Source of the DNA: Ruegeria_C sp041537905
GTDB taxonomy: Bacteria > Pseudomonadota > Alphaproteobacteria > Rhodobacterales > Rhodobacteraceae
Direction of reading: 5' to 3'
Assembly: GCF_041537905.1 (NCBI RefSeq)
Contig: NZ_JBGRUO010000006.1
Location: forward strand, 62,001 to 126,000
Length of the DNA stretch: 64,000 nucleotides
Made by a program: the position numbers and the translations under genes. Of this stretch, positions 17,206 to 26,368 are shown piece after piece (position 1 is the stretch's first letter; every line of letters starts with the position of its first letter). The notes under the pieces are model-generated. The model had not been told where the DNA came from and made no database searches. It saw only the letters and a program-made list of their open reading frames with translations.

Positions 17206-17952
17206 ATGCAATCCGATAGCCCACTGATCACGCTGGACGCCGTTTCGAAGCACTTTGGAGAGTTCCAGGCGCTGAAACAAGTATCGCTGGAGGTGGGGCT
17301 TGGTGAAAAGGTCGTGATCTGCGGGCCATCCGGGTCGGGCAAGTCCACCCTGATCCGCTGCGTGAACCGCTTGGAGGCGCATGAGAGCGGCACGATCGTC
17401 ATTGATGGTATAGAGCTGAATGAAAGCCCGCAGAACCTGCGGCAGATCAGGGCCAAGGTTGGGATGGTCTTTCAGCAGTTCAATCTGTTTCCCCATCTGA
17501 CCGTTCTGGAAAACCTGATGCTGGGTCCGGTTCGGGCGCGCAAACTGCCCCGTGAACAGGCGCGTGAAACCGCGCTGAAATATCTGGGCCGCGTGCGGAT
17601 TCCCGAGCAGGCCGACAAATATCCGCGGCAATTGTCCGGTGGCCAGCAACAGCGTGTCGCAATTGCGCGCTCGCTCTGCATGGAGCCAGAGATCCTGCTT
17701 TTTGACGAACCCACCTCGGCGCTTGATCCCGAGATGATCAACGAGGTTTTGGATGTGATGGTGGAACTCGCCGATAGCGGCATGACGATGATCTGCGTGA
17801 CCCACGAGATGGGGTTTGCAAAGAAGGTCGCCGACAAGATGGTCTTTATGGACCATGGCGAAATTGTCGAAGAGGCAACGCCGGACAAGTTCTTCTCTGC
17901 CCCGGATAGTCCGCGCTGCCAGGACTTTCTGGAAAAAATCCTGCACCACTGA
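17206..17952 (+). CDS. Amino-acid ABC transporter ATP-binding protein
   Basis: A 248-residue ATPase of the GlnQ/HisP group: Walker A GPSGSGKST, Q-loop VFQQFNLFPH, signature LSGGQQQRVAIARSL, Walker B LLFDEPTSALDPEM and switch histidine VTHEMGF. It drives uptake of a polar amino acid or related compound with the downstream permease and the divergently encoded binding protein. AAGAGG stands upstream of the ATG. Confidence 0.93.
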   Translation: MQSDSPLITLDAVSKHFGEFQALKQVSLEVGLGEKVVICGPSGSGKSTLIRCVNRLEAHESGTIVIDGIELNESPQNLRQIRAKVGMVFQQFNLFPHLTVLENLMLGPVRARKLPREQARETALKYLGRVRIPEQADKYPRQLSGGQQQRVAIARSLCMEPEILLFDEPTSALDPEMINEVLDVMVELADSGMTMICVTHEMGFAKKVADKMVFMDHGEIVEEATPDKFFSAPDSPRCQDFLEKILHH

Positions 17953-17962
17953 TGCATAGGGG

Positions 17963-18721
17963 ATGGGTATGTTTGTGAAACGCCCGAAACGTAAAATCTT
18001 GATCCTGGCTCTTCCGATATTGCTGTCGGGATGTTCCGGGGATTGGGGGTGGTACGTCGTCGACCCGACAACCCCGACCGGGCTGACCAACCTCAAGTTT
18101 CTGCTCAGCGGGCTCTATTATACGGTGTCACTCTCGCTGATTGCGATCTTGATTTCCGTTTTTGTCGGCCTGCTGGTTGCCTTGCCGGGCCTGTCTCAAA
18201 AACCCTATTTGCGGCGCATCAACAGGGTCTATGTCGAGCTGGTCCGCGCCATCCCCATTCTGGTCCTGATCTTGTGGGTCTATTACGGGTTGCCGCAGGT
18301 GACCGGTCTGTCCATCGGTGTGTTCTGGGCTGGAGTGATTGCGCTCGCGCTGTCCGACAGCGCCTTTCAGGCCGAAATCTTCCGGGCCGGCATCCAATCC
18401 ATCGACAAGGGTCAATACGAGGCCTCTCACAGTATTTCGTTAAGCTACACCGACATGATGCGATTTGTGATCCTGCCGCAGGCCATCAAACGTATTCTGC
18501 CTGCTTTGGGTAACCAGTTGGTATATATGCTAAAGATGTCTTCTCTGGTGTCGGTGATCGGAATGCAGGAACTGACCCGCAAGGCGAATGAGTTGGTCGT
18601 GTCCGAATACAGACCCCTGGAGATTTACACGATTCTGGTGCTGGAATATCTGGTCCTGATCCTGATCGTATCTGCCGGCGTCCGTTGGCTGGAGCGAAAG
18701 ATGAAGACAGACGAGCGTTAG
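17963..18721 (+). CDS. Amino-acid ABC transporter permease
   Basis: A 252-residue His/Glu/Gln/Arg-type permease with about five to six membrane segments and the EAA loop EAFRAGIQSIDKGQYEAS-like region near residue 140, followed by LPQAIKRILPALGNQ. Only one permease gene is present, so it probably works as a homodimer. The first helix ends in LLSGC, which looks like a lipobox but sits in a transporter and is probably coincidental. Start ATG at 17963; another ATG 6 bases on is equally possible. It starts 10 bp after the ATPase stop. Confidence 0.9.
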   Translation: MGMFVKRPKRKILILALPILLSGCSGDWGWYVVDPTTPTGLTNLKFLLSGLYYTVSLSLIAILISVFVGLLVALPGLSQKPYLRRINRVYVELVRAIPILVLILWVYYGLPQVTGLSIGVFWAGVIALALSDSAFQAEIFRAGIQSIDKGQYEASHSISLSYTDMMRFVILPQAIKRILPALGNQLVYMLKMSSLVSVIGMQELTRKANELVVSEYRPLEIYTILVLEYLVLILIVSAGVRWLERKMKTDER

Positions 18722-18786
18722 GGACCCATGGCCATCAGGGTCGAAACCCCGTGACGCGCTGCGTTGCAACTGCTGCACCCTAGCCG

Positions 18787-20136
18787 TCACTCTGACCAGG
18801 CCTGCATCTTGCGGTCGATGGTCTTGCGGGACACGCCCAACCGACGGGCCGCTTCGGCGCGGTTGCCGCCGCACAGGTCGAGCATGTGCAGGATATGGCG
18901 CTGCACGACAAGGTCCAGATTTTCGATCGCCTGTGATCCGATGACGCTGCCGCCGCCGGAAAATTCTTCTGGAAAGCCGCCCAGGATCACCGACCGTTCA
19001 ATCAGGTTGCGCAATTCGCGAACGTTGCCCGGCCAGTCATAGCGGCGCAGCTTCAGAAGGGTTTCCTCATCCAATTGAAGCGACGGCATGGCCAGCGAGG
19101 CGGAAAATTGCGCCATGAAATAAGCCGTAAGCTCGACGATATCCTCCATCCGGTCCCTGAGCGGCGGCATGTCGATTTTCACAACATGGATACGGTGATA
19201 GAGATCGGCGCGGAACCGGCCCGCAGCGACAGAGGCCTCGATATCGTCATTGGTGGCAAACAGGAAGCGGACATTCAGCGGAATCTCACGCTCGGCCCCC
19301 ACCGGGCGGACCTTTTTGTCCTCCAGCACCCGCAATAGCGCGGCCTGCACCGTTTCCGGCATCTGCGCGATCTCGTCCAGCAACAGCGTCCCGCCATCGG
19401 CCAGCAGCAACAGGCCCGGTTTCAACCGATCCTCGGCCTCAACGATGCCGAACAGCTCTTCGGCAAAACGGTCGGGCTGGATCGTGGCGCAGTTCACCGG
19501 GACAAAGGGCGCCTCGGCCCGGTCAGAAGCATCATGCAGATGCCGCGCGGCCAATTCCTTGCCGGTGCCACTGCCACCGGTGAACAACACGGAGGTCGGC
19601 AGCGGTGCAAGACGCCCCAGCATCGCGCGCACCTCCTCCATCGGTTCGGAATTGCCCAGCAACTTGCCATGCCCGCTGCCCGAAGACAGTTCGCGCCGCA
19701 GCAGCGTGTTGTCGCGTTCAAGGTATTTGCGATCAAGCGTCCGGGCAACGGCACTCAGGATCTGGTTCGCGCGAAAGGGTTTGAGGACAAAGTCGCTGAC
19801 CCCGGCCCTGAGCGCGGCAATCGCCGTTTCCAGATCGGCATAGGCGGTGATCAGGATCGCATCCGCAAAGAACCCCTTGCGCTTCTGCTCGGTCAGCCAG
19901 TCCAGCCCCGTTCCGCCGGGCATCAGATTGTCGAGGATCACAAGGTCATACTGCGCCTCGTCCAGTGCCTTGGTTGCTTGCGCGGGCGAGCCCACCGCAT
20001 CGACACGGGTAACCCGCGTTTCCAAGGTCTTGGTCAGAAAATGCCGCATCCCCGGCTCATCATCGATCACAAGGACCGACGCCCCGGCCAGCGAGGTGCC
20101 ATACATGTCCAGCGTGGTATTCGGCGGCGCATTCAT
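18787..20136 (-). CDS. NtrC-type response regulator lacking the GAFTGA motif
   Basis: A 449-residue response regulator: receiver domain (about 19-130; phospho-acceptor Asp69, Lys119), AAA+ domain (Walker A TGGSGTGK 186-193, Walker B TLLLDEI 250-256) and a C-terminal Fis-type helix-turn-helix (AARRLGVSRKTIDRKMQAW). Between ELFG (227-230) and ADGG (246-249) there are 15 residues where NtrC has 19, and the sigma-54 contact loop GAFTGA is gone. Known proteins lacking it (Rhodobacter capsulatus NtrC, E. coli TyrR) act with the housekeeping sigma factor. The ATG at 20136 is four bases after the small membrane gene; a TTG at 20148 is possible. It is the last gene of the leftward FDH operon, and its partner may be the kinase at 35185. 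Confidence 0.9.
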   Translation of the reverse strand: MNAPPNTTLDMYGTSLAGASVLVIDDEPGMRHFLTKTLETRVTRVDAVGSPAQATKALDEAQYDLVILDNLMPGGTGLDWLTEQKRKGFFADAILITAYADLETAIAALRAGVSDFVLKPFRANQILSAVARTLDRKYLERDNTLLRRELSSGSGHGKLLGNSEPMEEVRAMLGRLAPLPTSVLFTGGSGTGKELAARHLHDASDRAEAPFVPVNCATIQPDRFAEELFGIVEAEDRLKPGLLLLADGGTLLLDEIAQMPETVQAALLRVLEDKKVRPVGAEREIPLNVRFLFATNDDIEASVAAGRFRADLYHRIHVVKIDMPPLRDRMEDIVELTAYFMAQFSASLAMPSLQLDEETLLKLRRYDWPGNVRELRNLIERSVILGGFPEEFSGGGSVIGSQAIENLDLVVQRHILHMLDLCGGNRAEAARRLGVSRKTIDRKMQAWSE

Positions 20137-20140
20137 TGCG

Positions 20141-20266
20141 TCAATCAAGCCTCACAGTGTCGCCCGCATTGCGCGCATCGGTCGAAAACCCCAGTTCCTG
20201 CAATCCGAAATGCGCACCCACCGAGATGACGATCAGCGCGGCAAAGCCCATCATCATGGCCTTCAT
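20141..20266 (-). CDS. 41-residue single-span membrane protein in the FDH operon
   Basis: A short gene not reported by length-filtered ORF calling. It encodes 41 residues: MKAMMMGFAALIVISVGAHF forms one membrane helix and the tail ends in DTVRLD. AGGAGG stands 7 bp before the ATG, two bases separate it from the upstream WD40-cytochrome gene and four from the response-regulator gene. This tight packing with a strong ribosome site is the main evidence that it is real. It may be an accessory subunit of the membrane-bound formate dehydrogenase or an anchor for the cytochrome; function unknown. Confidence 0.7.
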   Translation of the reverse strand: MKAMMMGFAALIVISVGAHFGLQELGFSTDARNAGDTVRLD

Positions 20267-20268
20267 GG

Positions 20269-21543
20269 TCAATCCTCCTTTGTCGCCTGGCGCAAGAACG
20301 CGATCAGGTCGGCCCGGTCCTGCGCCCCGGCGATCACCTGCATCGGCATTTTCGAGCCGGGGATATAATGGTCTGGCCCCTGGTCGAACAGCGCATCGAT
20401 CGTGGTGTCAGTCCAGATAATTGCAGACCCGTCGAGCGTTGGCGAGTAGCGATAGCCCGGCACCACACCAGCCTTGCGCCCGAACACACCATGCAGCGTT
20501 GGCCCCGCCTTGCGCGATGGCTTCGGCTCCAGACTGTGGCAGATCGAGCACTTGCGCATGAACTGCCGCTCGCCATTGCTCATCGTGGCGACGTCGCGCA
20601 GGAAGCTGCGCGTGTTGCCCCCGGCCGGATCATAGCTGTCCAGCAGCGCAACGGGCCAGGCATAGATCACGTCATCAATCCCGCCCGCATGGATCACCGT
20701 GCCATCGGCGGAAAAGGCCAGCGCCCAGACCGGCCCCTGCCGCATGGCGCGAAAATCACGGGTGATGCGCCACGCCTCGGTGTCCACCATCATGATATGC
20801 CCCTCGCCATCGCCGATGGCGAGTTGCCCGGTCTGTGCGTGATGCGCCATGGACAGGATCGGGCGGCGATCCAGCGTGAAATCGGCCAGTTGCGCGGCCG
20901 AGTCCGCGTCGATCACCCGCGTGACCCCGTCCACGGCGCCATAGGCGATCCAGCCATCGCCCACGATCAGGCGGTTGATGCCAAAGCCATGCCGTACCAG
21001 CGGGCGGGCCGCGTCGCGGGTGGTCATGTCATAACGCAACAGGTCTCCTTTGGAGGTCGCCGCGAAAAGCTGCGCGCCATCCGCCGAATAGGCCACCGCA
21101 TTCACGCCTGCGCCGGGATAAGGCAGCGTTTCAGGCGCGTCCTCCCGCAATGGCCACAACACGATATCCCCATCCCACGATCCGGCGGCCAGAACCCTGC
21201 CATCCGGGGATGCGGCAAGCGAGGTCACCTTGCCCTTGTGCTGCCCGATCTTGCGCGGCTGCGCCCCCCAGTGCCAGACGGCAAAATCATCCCCGCCGGT
21301 CACCAGCACGCCCTCGCTATCCTCGACAATTGCCGTCACAGCCGCGTCGTGCCCGTCAAGCCAGCGCGGGGTCTGCCCGCTCCAGACACCGACGGAATTG
21401 TCGAAGCTTGCCGAGGCAAGCGTGCCATCCCCGGTCACCAGCAGGCCCATGATCGGCCCGCCATGGCCCTTGTAAGTGGTGAACTCCTGCGCCGACAGCG
21501 GCAGCGCGAGGCACAGCAACAGGCTACTCAGCAGGCGTCGCAT
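20269..21543 (-). CDS. WD40-repeat / cytochrome c fusion protein of the FDH operon
   Basis: A 424-residue exported protein: signal peptide (1-19), a WD40-type beta-propeller (about 25-300, with repeats such as TLASASFDNSVGVWSG and VLAAGSWDGDIVLWP), then a class I cytochrome c domain with heme motif CSICH at 332-336 and the likely Met ligand in SKMPM near 399. The start at 21543 is chosen because it opens the signal peptide; the longer frame lies inside the FDH gamma gene. It overlaps that gene by 20 bases. Its position suggests a periplasmic electron acceptor or docking protein for formate dehydrogenase; this is inference. Confidence 0.88.
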   Translation of the reverse strand: MRRLLSSLLLCLALPLSAQEFTTYKGHGGPIMGLLVTGDGTLASASFDNSVGVWSGQTPRWLDGHDAAVTAIVEDSEGVLVTGGDDFAVWHWGAQPRKIGQHKGKVTSLAASPDGRVLAAGSWDGDIVLWPLREDAPETLPYPGAGVNAVAYSADGAQLFAATSKGDLLRYDMTTRDAARPLVRHGFGINRLIVGDGWIAYGAVDGVTRVIDADSAAQLADFTLDRRPILSMAHHAQTGQLAIGDGEGHIMMVDTEAWRITRDFRAMRQGPVWALAFSADGTVIHAGGIDDVIYAWPVALLDSYDPAGGNTRSFLRDVATMSNGERQFMRKCSICHSLEPKPSRKAGPTLHGVFGRKAGVVPGYRYSPTLDGSAIIWTDTTIDALFDQGPDHYIPGSKMPMQVIAGAQDRADLIAFLRQATKED

Positions 21544-22705
21544 CTTTGGGGGTCGCCTTCGCCTTTTCTTCCAGCTCTTCCAGCCATAGTGAGTGATGCT
21601 GGCGGGCCCAGGCCTCGTCGACTTCACCGGAGCCCATGGCATCATAAGCGCCCTCCATACCCACCGAGCCGATATAGATATGCGCAATGATGATCGCCAT
21701 CAGGACAAAGGCAACAATCGCGTGCCAGGCCTGAGCATATTGCATCTCTTCATGCGGCGCGAGGGCAGTGGGCAGCGGACCGTAGAAAGGCAGCTCGGTG
21801 ATCCCCACGCTGCGCAGCATGTCGAAGGTTTTCAGGAACATCGGGAATTCAAACGGGAACAGCAGCGACACACCGGTCAAAGAAATCGACGCCCCCAGCA
21901 GGATCACGCTCCAGAAGATGATCTTTTGCCCGCCGTTGAACTTCTTGGCGGGCGGGTGTTTGGAGCCGATGATGCCCCCGGCCTGCGCAAACCAGGTGAT
22001 ATCGGTGCGGTTGGGAATGTTGTGCCAGACCCAAAGGCAGAACACGACGATCAGCGCGACGATAAAGGCCCATGCCACGTTGTTGTGGATAAGCTTCGAC
22101 CCCATCAGCAGGGTCGCGTTGAACTCCTTGGAGATGTAGGGCGCAACGAACATGCGCCCGAACAGGGTAAGCAGACCGGTGATCCCCAGCAGGATGAAGG
22201 ACCCCGCCAGCAACCAATGCGCCGCGCGTTCGAACTTCTTGAACCGGGTCACGGTGCGGCCAGTCTTTTCATAATCCAGCTTGATCCGGCCCCGCAGGAC
22301 AAAGAACACCAGCAACAGCACGATGGTTCCCAGCAACAGATAGCCGCCATAAGTCGCCAGCGGCCCCTTGCGAAACTCCAGCCAGGCCATGCCGCCATCC
22401 TGCATCAGCACCGAGGCGACCTCACCGCCGGAGGACACGGTCACGTCCGCCGACCCGTAGCGTAGCTGCCGCCACAACTCGGGGTCTGACGCACCGCCCA
22501 ATGTACCCAACTGACCTGACAGGTCGCGGGCCGCACCGGCGGCATCGCCGGATTTCGGCGCGACCTGCTCGCCGCGCTGGCGCGCCATGATATCCTCAAG
22601 CGTTTGCGCCCCGCCAGTGGCGGACCGGTCCGGAGGCGGTGAAGCATCCTGCGCTGCAACCGGCAGCGCCAGACAAAGGGCGAGTATGCAAAGAAGAGCG
22701 CGCAT
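21524..22705 (-). CDS. Formate dehydrogenase subunit gamma (membrane cytochrome b)
   Basis: A 393-residue FdnI/FdoI-type cytochrome b556 that takes electrons from the FeS subunit and passes them to quinone. It has a signal peptide (1-18), a long periplasmic segment to about residue 115, and then membrane helices; heme-binding histidines are visible in KKFERAAHWLLAG and in the later QAWHAIVAFV helix. ATG at 22705 has GAGG six bases upstream; a TTG at 22717 is less likely. A 158-bp gap rich in hairpins separates it from the beta gene. Confidence 0.92.
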   Translation of the reverse strand: MRALLCILALCLALPVAAQDASPPPDRSATGGAQTLEDIMARQRGEQVAPKSGDAAGAARDLSGQLGTLGGASDPELWRQLRYGSADVTVSSGGEVASVLMQDGGMAWLEFRKGPLATYGGYLLLGTIVLLLVFFVLRGRIKLDYEKTGRTVTRFKKFERAAHWLLAGSFILLGITGLLTLFGRMFVAPYISKEFNATLLMGSKLIHNNVAWAFIVALIVVFCLWVWHNIPNRTDITWFAQAGGIIGSKHPPAKKFNGGQKIIFWSVILLGASISLTGVSLLFPFEFPMFLKTFDMLRSVGITELPFYGPLPTALAPHEEMQYAQAWHAIVAFVLMAIIIAHIYIGSVGMEGAYDAMGSGEVDEAWARQHHSLWLEELEEKAKATPKDATPAE

Positions 22706-22757
22706 ATGGGTCCTCAAGTAGCGGGGCAGCGGGGCACGCCACAGCCCTCAAATTTGA

Positions 22758-22847
22758 TCGCATCAAGGATGCGAATCCGGCAAAACCCACCGGGACCGTC
22801 TTGTCACGGTCCCGGCATGATCATTGCGGCGCGCGCGAACGCGCGCC
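22758..22847 (-). repeat. Three tandem hairpins between FDH beta and gamma genes
   Basis: In transcript order: an 8-bp perfect stem with tetraloop CGAA on the + strand (22828-22835 with 22840-22847), a 10-bp perfect stem CCGGGACCGT/ACGGTCCCGG with 6-base loop (22790-22799 with 22806-22815), and a 7-bp stem TCGCATC/GATGCGA with 3-base loop (22758-22774). The second is followed in the leftward transcript by TGGGTTTTG, a poor T-tract. They may set subunit ratio by partial termination or protect the upstream messenger from decay. Confidence 0.6.
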
Positions 22848-22863
22848 GGTCGCTGAGCGAGGC

Positions 22864-23457
22864 CTACCCGTCCTGACGGCCATAGGCTGAACCCCAGCCC
22901 CATGCCCCCGAGCCGAAGCCACGGGCCACCACACGCTCGCGGTAGATGGCCGACACGACATCGCCATCTCCGGCCAGCAACGCCTTGGTCGAACACATCT
23001 CGGCGCAGATGGGCAGCTTGCCCTCGGCGATCCGGTTGCGCCCGTATTTGGCGAACTCGGCGGTGGAGTGGGTTTCCTCGGGACCACCGGCGCAGAAGGT
23101 GCATTTGTCCATCTTGCCGCGCGATCCAAAGTTGCCAGCCTGCGGGAATTGCGGCGCGCCAAAGGGGCACGCGTAGAAGCAATAGCCGCAACCGATGCAG
23201 AGGTCCTTGGAGTGCAGAACCACCCCTTCCTCGTTCTGGTAGAAGCAGTCCACCGGGCAGACCGCCATACAGGGCGCATCGGAACAGTGCATGCAGGCCA
23301 CGGAAATCGACCTCTCGCCCGGGTCGCCATCATTGATGGTCACCACGCGGCGGCGGTTGATGCCCCAGGGCACTTCATGCTCGTTCTTACAGGCCGTGAC
23401 ACAGGCGTTGCATTCAATGCAGCGCTCGGCATCGCAGAGAAATTTTGCTCTTGCCAT
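22864..23457 (-). CDS. fdh3B: Formate dehydrogenase iron-sulfur subunit beta (FDH3-type)
   Basis: A 197-residue polyferredoxin carrying four [4Fe-4S] clusters. Cysteine groups are visible as CIECNACVTACK, CMHCSDAPCMAVCP, CIGCGYCFYACP and CTFC with a later partner Cys in the PICAEMC segment. It passes electrons from the catalytic subunit to the cytochrome b subunit. Having no signal peptide of its own, it should be carried across the membrane with the Tat-targeted alpha subunit. It lies 13 bp downstream of the alpha gene. Confidence 0.95.
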   Translation of the reverse strand: MARAKFLCDAERCIECNACVTACKNEHEVPWGINRRRVVTINDGDPGERSISVACMHCSDAPCMAVCPVDCFYQNEEGVVLHSKDLCIGCGYCFYACPFGAPQFPQAGNFGSRGKMDKCTFCAGGPEETHSTAEFAKYGRNRIAEGKLPICAEMCSTKALLAGDGDVVSAIYRERVVARGFGSGAWGWGSAYGRQDG

Positions 23458-23470
23458 CTCTCAGGTCTCC

Positions 23471-26368
23471 TTACGCTGTCCAGATCTTGCAGAGAGTCGC
23501 TTTGGTCTCCTGCATCTGGGTGACTGAATCATAGCCATAGGTCTGGGCGGTATTGGTGCTTTCGCCCAACACATAGGGGTCCGCCCCTTCGGGGTATTTG
23601 GACCTCTGGTCTTCGCCCTGGAAATGGCCTCCAAAGTGGAACGGCATGAAGGCCACGCCCTCGCCCACCCTGTTGGTGACCATCGCCATCACCTTGACCT
23701 TGCCGCCTTCGGGCCCTTCGACCCAGACCTGACTGCCGTCCCGCACGCCCAGATTGTTGGCGTCACGCGGGTTGATTTCGACAAACATGTCCTGCTGCAG
23801 CTCGGCCAGCCACGGGTTGGACCGGGTTTCATCGCCGCCGCCCTCATATTCGACCAGACGGCCAGAGGTGAGGATGATCGGGTAGTCCTTTGAAAAGTCC
23901 TGCTTCTGGATCGATGCGTACATCGTCGGCAGGCGATAGAACTTGCGGTCCTCATAGGTCGGGTAATCCACCACCAAATCCCTGCGGTTGGTGTAAAGCG
24001 GCTCGCGATGCACCGGCACCGGGTCGGGGAAGGTCCACACAACCGTGCGGGCCTTGGCGTTCCCGAAGGGCGCGCAGCCATGCTCGATCGCGACCCGCTG
24101 GATGCCGCCGGACAGGTCGGTCTTCCAGTTGGTGTCCGGACCCGCCACCGCATCGATCGCGGCGCGTTCCTCGTCGGTCAGGTCACCGTCCCAGCCGAGA
24201 TCCATCAGCATCTGCATCGTGAATTCCGGATAGCCATCCTGAATCTCCGATCCTGCGCTTGCAACCCCTTCGGCCAGCAGGTTCTCGCCGTCCCGCTCGA
24301 CACCAAAGCGAGCGCGGAAGGTCAGACCACCCTCAGCGACAGGCTTGGACATGTCATAGAGGTTCGGCGTGCCCGGATGGTTCATCTCGGGCGGGCCCCA
24401 GCTGGGCCATGGCAGACCGTAGTAATCGCCATCCGCAGGTCCACCCACAGCTTGCAGCGTTGTCCGGTCGAACGTGTGCTGGTTCGCCATGTGCTTCTTG
24501 ATCCGCTCGGGGCTCTGGCCGGTATAACCCACCGTCCACATGCCGCGATTGATCTCGCGCAGCGTGTCCTCGGGCTCCGGCGTCAACCCGTCCTCTTCCA
24601 GCTTGATGTTGCGGAAGATACGGTCATGGAAGCCGAACTTCTGCGACAGCAGCGCGATGATCTCGTGATCGGGCTTGGACTCGAATAGCGGCTCAATCAC
24701 CTGCTCGCGCCATTGCAGTGACCGGTTCGAGGCGGTGACTGATCCCCGCGTCTCGAACTGGGTCGTGGCAGGCAGCAGATACACTCCGTCCGTCCGGTCA
24801 TGCAGCACGGCCGAGACGGTCGGGAAGGGGTCGATGACAACCAGCATGTCCAGTTGCTCCATCGCCTTCTTCATTTCGACCATGCGGGTCTGCGAGTTCG
24901 GCGCGTGGCCCCACAGCACCATGGCCCGCACCTTGTCGGGGTTGTCCATGTTGTCGGGATCTTCAAGGATGCCGTCGATCCAGCGCGACACCGGGATACC
25001 GGTGAGGTTCTGTAGCGACTTCTCCTTGCCATCGGCGCCGGTTGTCTTGGCAAACTGACCGGCCAGCCATTCAGGGTCTTCGCCCCAAACGCGCGCCCAA
25101 TGGCCCCAGGCCCCTGCCGACAGGCCATAATAGCCGGGCAGCGTGTGGCTGAGCACGCCAAGGTCAGTTGCGCCCTGCACATTATCGTGGCCGCGGAAGA
25201 TATTGGTGCCGCCACCGCTTGTGCCCATGTTCCCCAGCGCAAGCTGCAGCACGCAATAGGCACGGGTGTTGTTATTCCCATTGGTGTGCTGCGTGCCACC
25301 CATACACCAGATCACGGTGCCGGGCCGGTTATTGGCCATGGTCCGCGCCACGCGCTTGAGCTGCGAGCCGGGCGCGCCGGTCACACGTTCGACCTCTTCG
25401 GGGGTCCAGCGGGCAACCTCGTCCTTGATCTGATCCATGCCCCAGACACGGGTGCGGATGAACTCTTTGTCCTCCCAGCCATTGTCGAAGATGTGCCACA
25501 GAATTCCCCAGACCAGCGCCACATCGGTACCCGGACGGAAGCGCACATATTCGTCCGCATGGGCCGCGGTGCGAGTAAAGCGCGGGTCACACACGATCAC
25601 CGGCGCGTTGTTCTGCTCCTTCGCGCGCAGCAGGTGCAGCAGCGAGACCGGATGCGCCTCAGCCGGGTTGCCGCCGATGATGAAGATCGCCTTGGAGTTA
25701 TGGATGTCGTTGTAGCTGTTGGTCATGGCGCCGTAGCCCCATGTGTTCGCAACACCCGCAACGGTGGTCGAGTGGCAGATACGTGCCTGATGGTCCACGT
25801 TGTTGGTGCCCCAATAGGCAGCGAACTTGCGGAACAGATAGGCCTGTTCGTTGTTATGCTTGGCCGAGCCCAGCCAGTAAACGCTGTCCGGGCCGCTTTC
25901 GTCCCGGATCGTCATCATGCCATCGCCGATCTCGTTGATCGCCTGCTCCCAGCTGATGCGCTTCCACTCACCATCCTCTTTCTTCATCGGGTATTTGAGG
26001 CGGCGCTCGCCATGGGCATGCTCGCGGACCGAGGCCCCCTTGGCGCAATGGGCGCCCAGGTTGAACGGGCTGTCCCAACCGGGCTCCTGACCGGTCCAGA
26101 CCCCGTCCTGCACCTCGGCCACAACCGTACAGCCGACCGAGCAGTGCGTGCATACCGATTTCTTCAAGTCCACTTTGCCTGCTGCCCCAGCGGCAGCGCT
26201 GGCCTGGGTGACCGTCCCGCCCGTGGCGGCAATCGCCGACAGGCCCCCGATCACCAGCCCCGAGCCGCGCAGAAACGCGCGCCGATCTACCGAGGCGTTG
26301 GCTGCTTCAGACAGGATACTTGTCCGCTGGGGGCGTCGCGCAACCCCGTTGGTCTTTTTCCTAAGCAT
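23471..26368 (-). CDS. fdhA: Formate dehydrogenase catalytic subunit alpha (Mo/W, Tat-exported)
   Basis: A 965-residue molybdopterin oxidoreductase oxidising formate to CO2. The twin-arginine signal DRRAFLRGSG is at residues 29-38; the first [4Fe-4S] cluster uses C73, C76, C80 and a Cys near 108; the catalytic metal ligand is Cys198 in DHQARICHS, so it is a cysteine rather than a selenocysteine enzyme. The start at 26368 has GGGAGG and yields the Tat signal; an upstream start (26449) adds 27 unrelated residues. A tungstate transporter in the same cluster suggests tungsten at the active site. Periplasmic, with FDH beta and gamma. Confidence 0.95.
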   Translation of the reverse strand: MLRKKTNGVARRPQRTSILSEAANASVDRRAFLRGSGLVIGGLSAIAATGGTVTQASAAAGAAGKVDLKKSVCTHCSVGCTVVAEVQDGVWTGQEPGWDSPFNLGAHCAKGASVREHAHGERRLKYPMKKEDGEWKRISWEQAINEIGDGMMTIRDESGPDSVYWLGSAKHNNEQAYLFRKFAAYWGTNNVDHQARICHSTTVAGVANTWGYGAMTNSYNDIHNSKAIFIIGGNPAEAHPVSLLHLLRAKEQNNAPVIVCDPRFTRTAAHADEYVRFRPGTDVALVWGILWHIFDNGWEDKEFIRTRVWGMDQIKDEVARWTPEEVERVTGAPGSQLKRVARTMANNRPGTVIWCMGGTQHTNGNNNTRAYCVLQLALGNMGTSGGGTNIFRGHDNVQGATDLGVLSHTLPGYYGLSAGAWGHWARVWGEDPEWLAGQFAKTTGADGKEKSLQNLTGIPVSRWIDGILEDPDNMDNPDKVRAMVLWGHAPNSQTRMVEMKKAMEQLDMLVVIDPFPTVSAVLHDRTDGVYLLPATTQFETRGSVTASNRSLQWREQVIEPLFESKPDHEIIALLSQKFGFHDRIFRNIKLEEDGLTPEPEDTLREINRGMWTVGYTGQSPERIKKHMANQHTFDRTTLQAVGGPADGDYYGLPWPSWGPPEMNHPGTPNLYDMSKPVAEGGLTFRARFGVERDGENLLAEGVASAGSEIQDGYPEFTMQMLMDLGWDGDLTDEERAAIDAVAGPDTNWKTDLSGGIQRVAIEHGCAPFGNAKARTVVWTFPDPVPVHREPLYTNRRDLVVDYPTYEDRKFYRLPTMYASIQKQDFSKDYPIILTSGRLVEYEGGGDETRSNPWLAELQQDMFVEINPRDANNLGVRDGSQVWVEGPEGGKVKVMAMVTNRVGEGVAFMPFHFGGHFQGEDQRSKYPEGADPYVLGESTNTAQTYGYDSVTQMQETKATLCKIWTA

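Noticed and set aside
17963..18721. Lipoprotein signal (LLSGC) in the amino-acid permease
   Set aside because: The protein is a multi-span permease with a clear EAA loop; the motif is within the first helix and is probably chance.
23471..26368. Selenocysteine formate dehydrogenase
   Set aside because: The catalytic position is a normal Cys codon (Cys198) with no in-frame TGA, so no selenocysteine insertion is needed.
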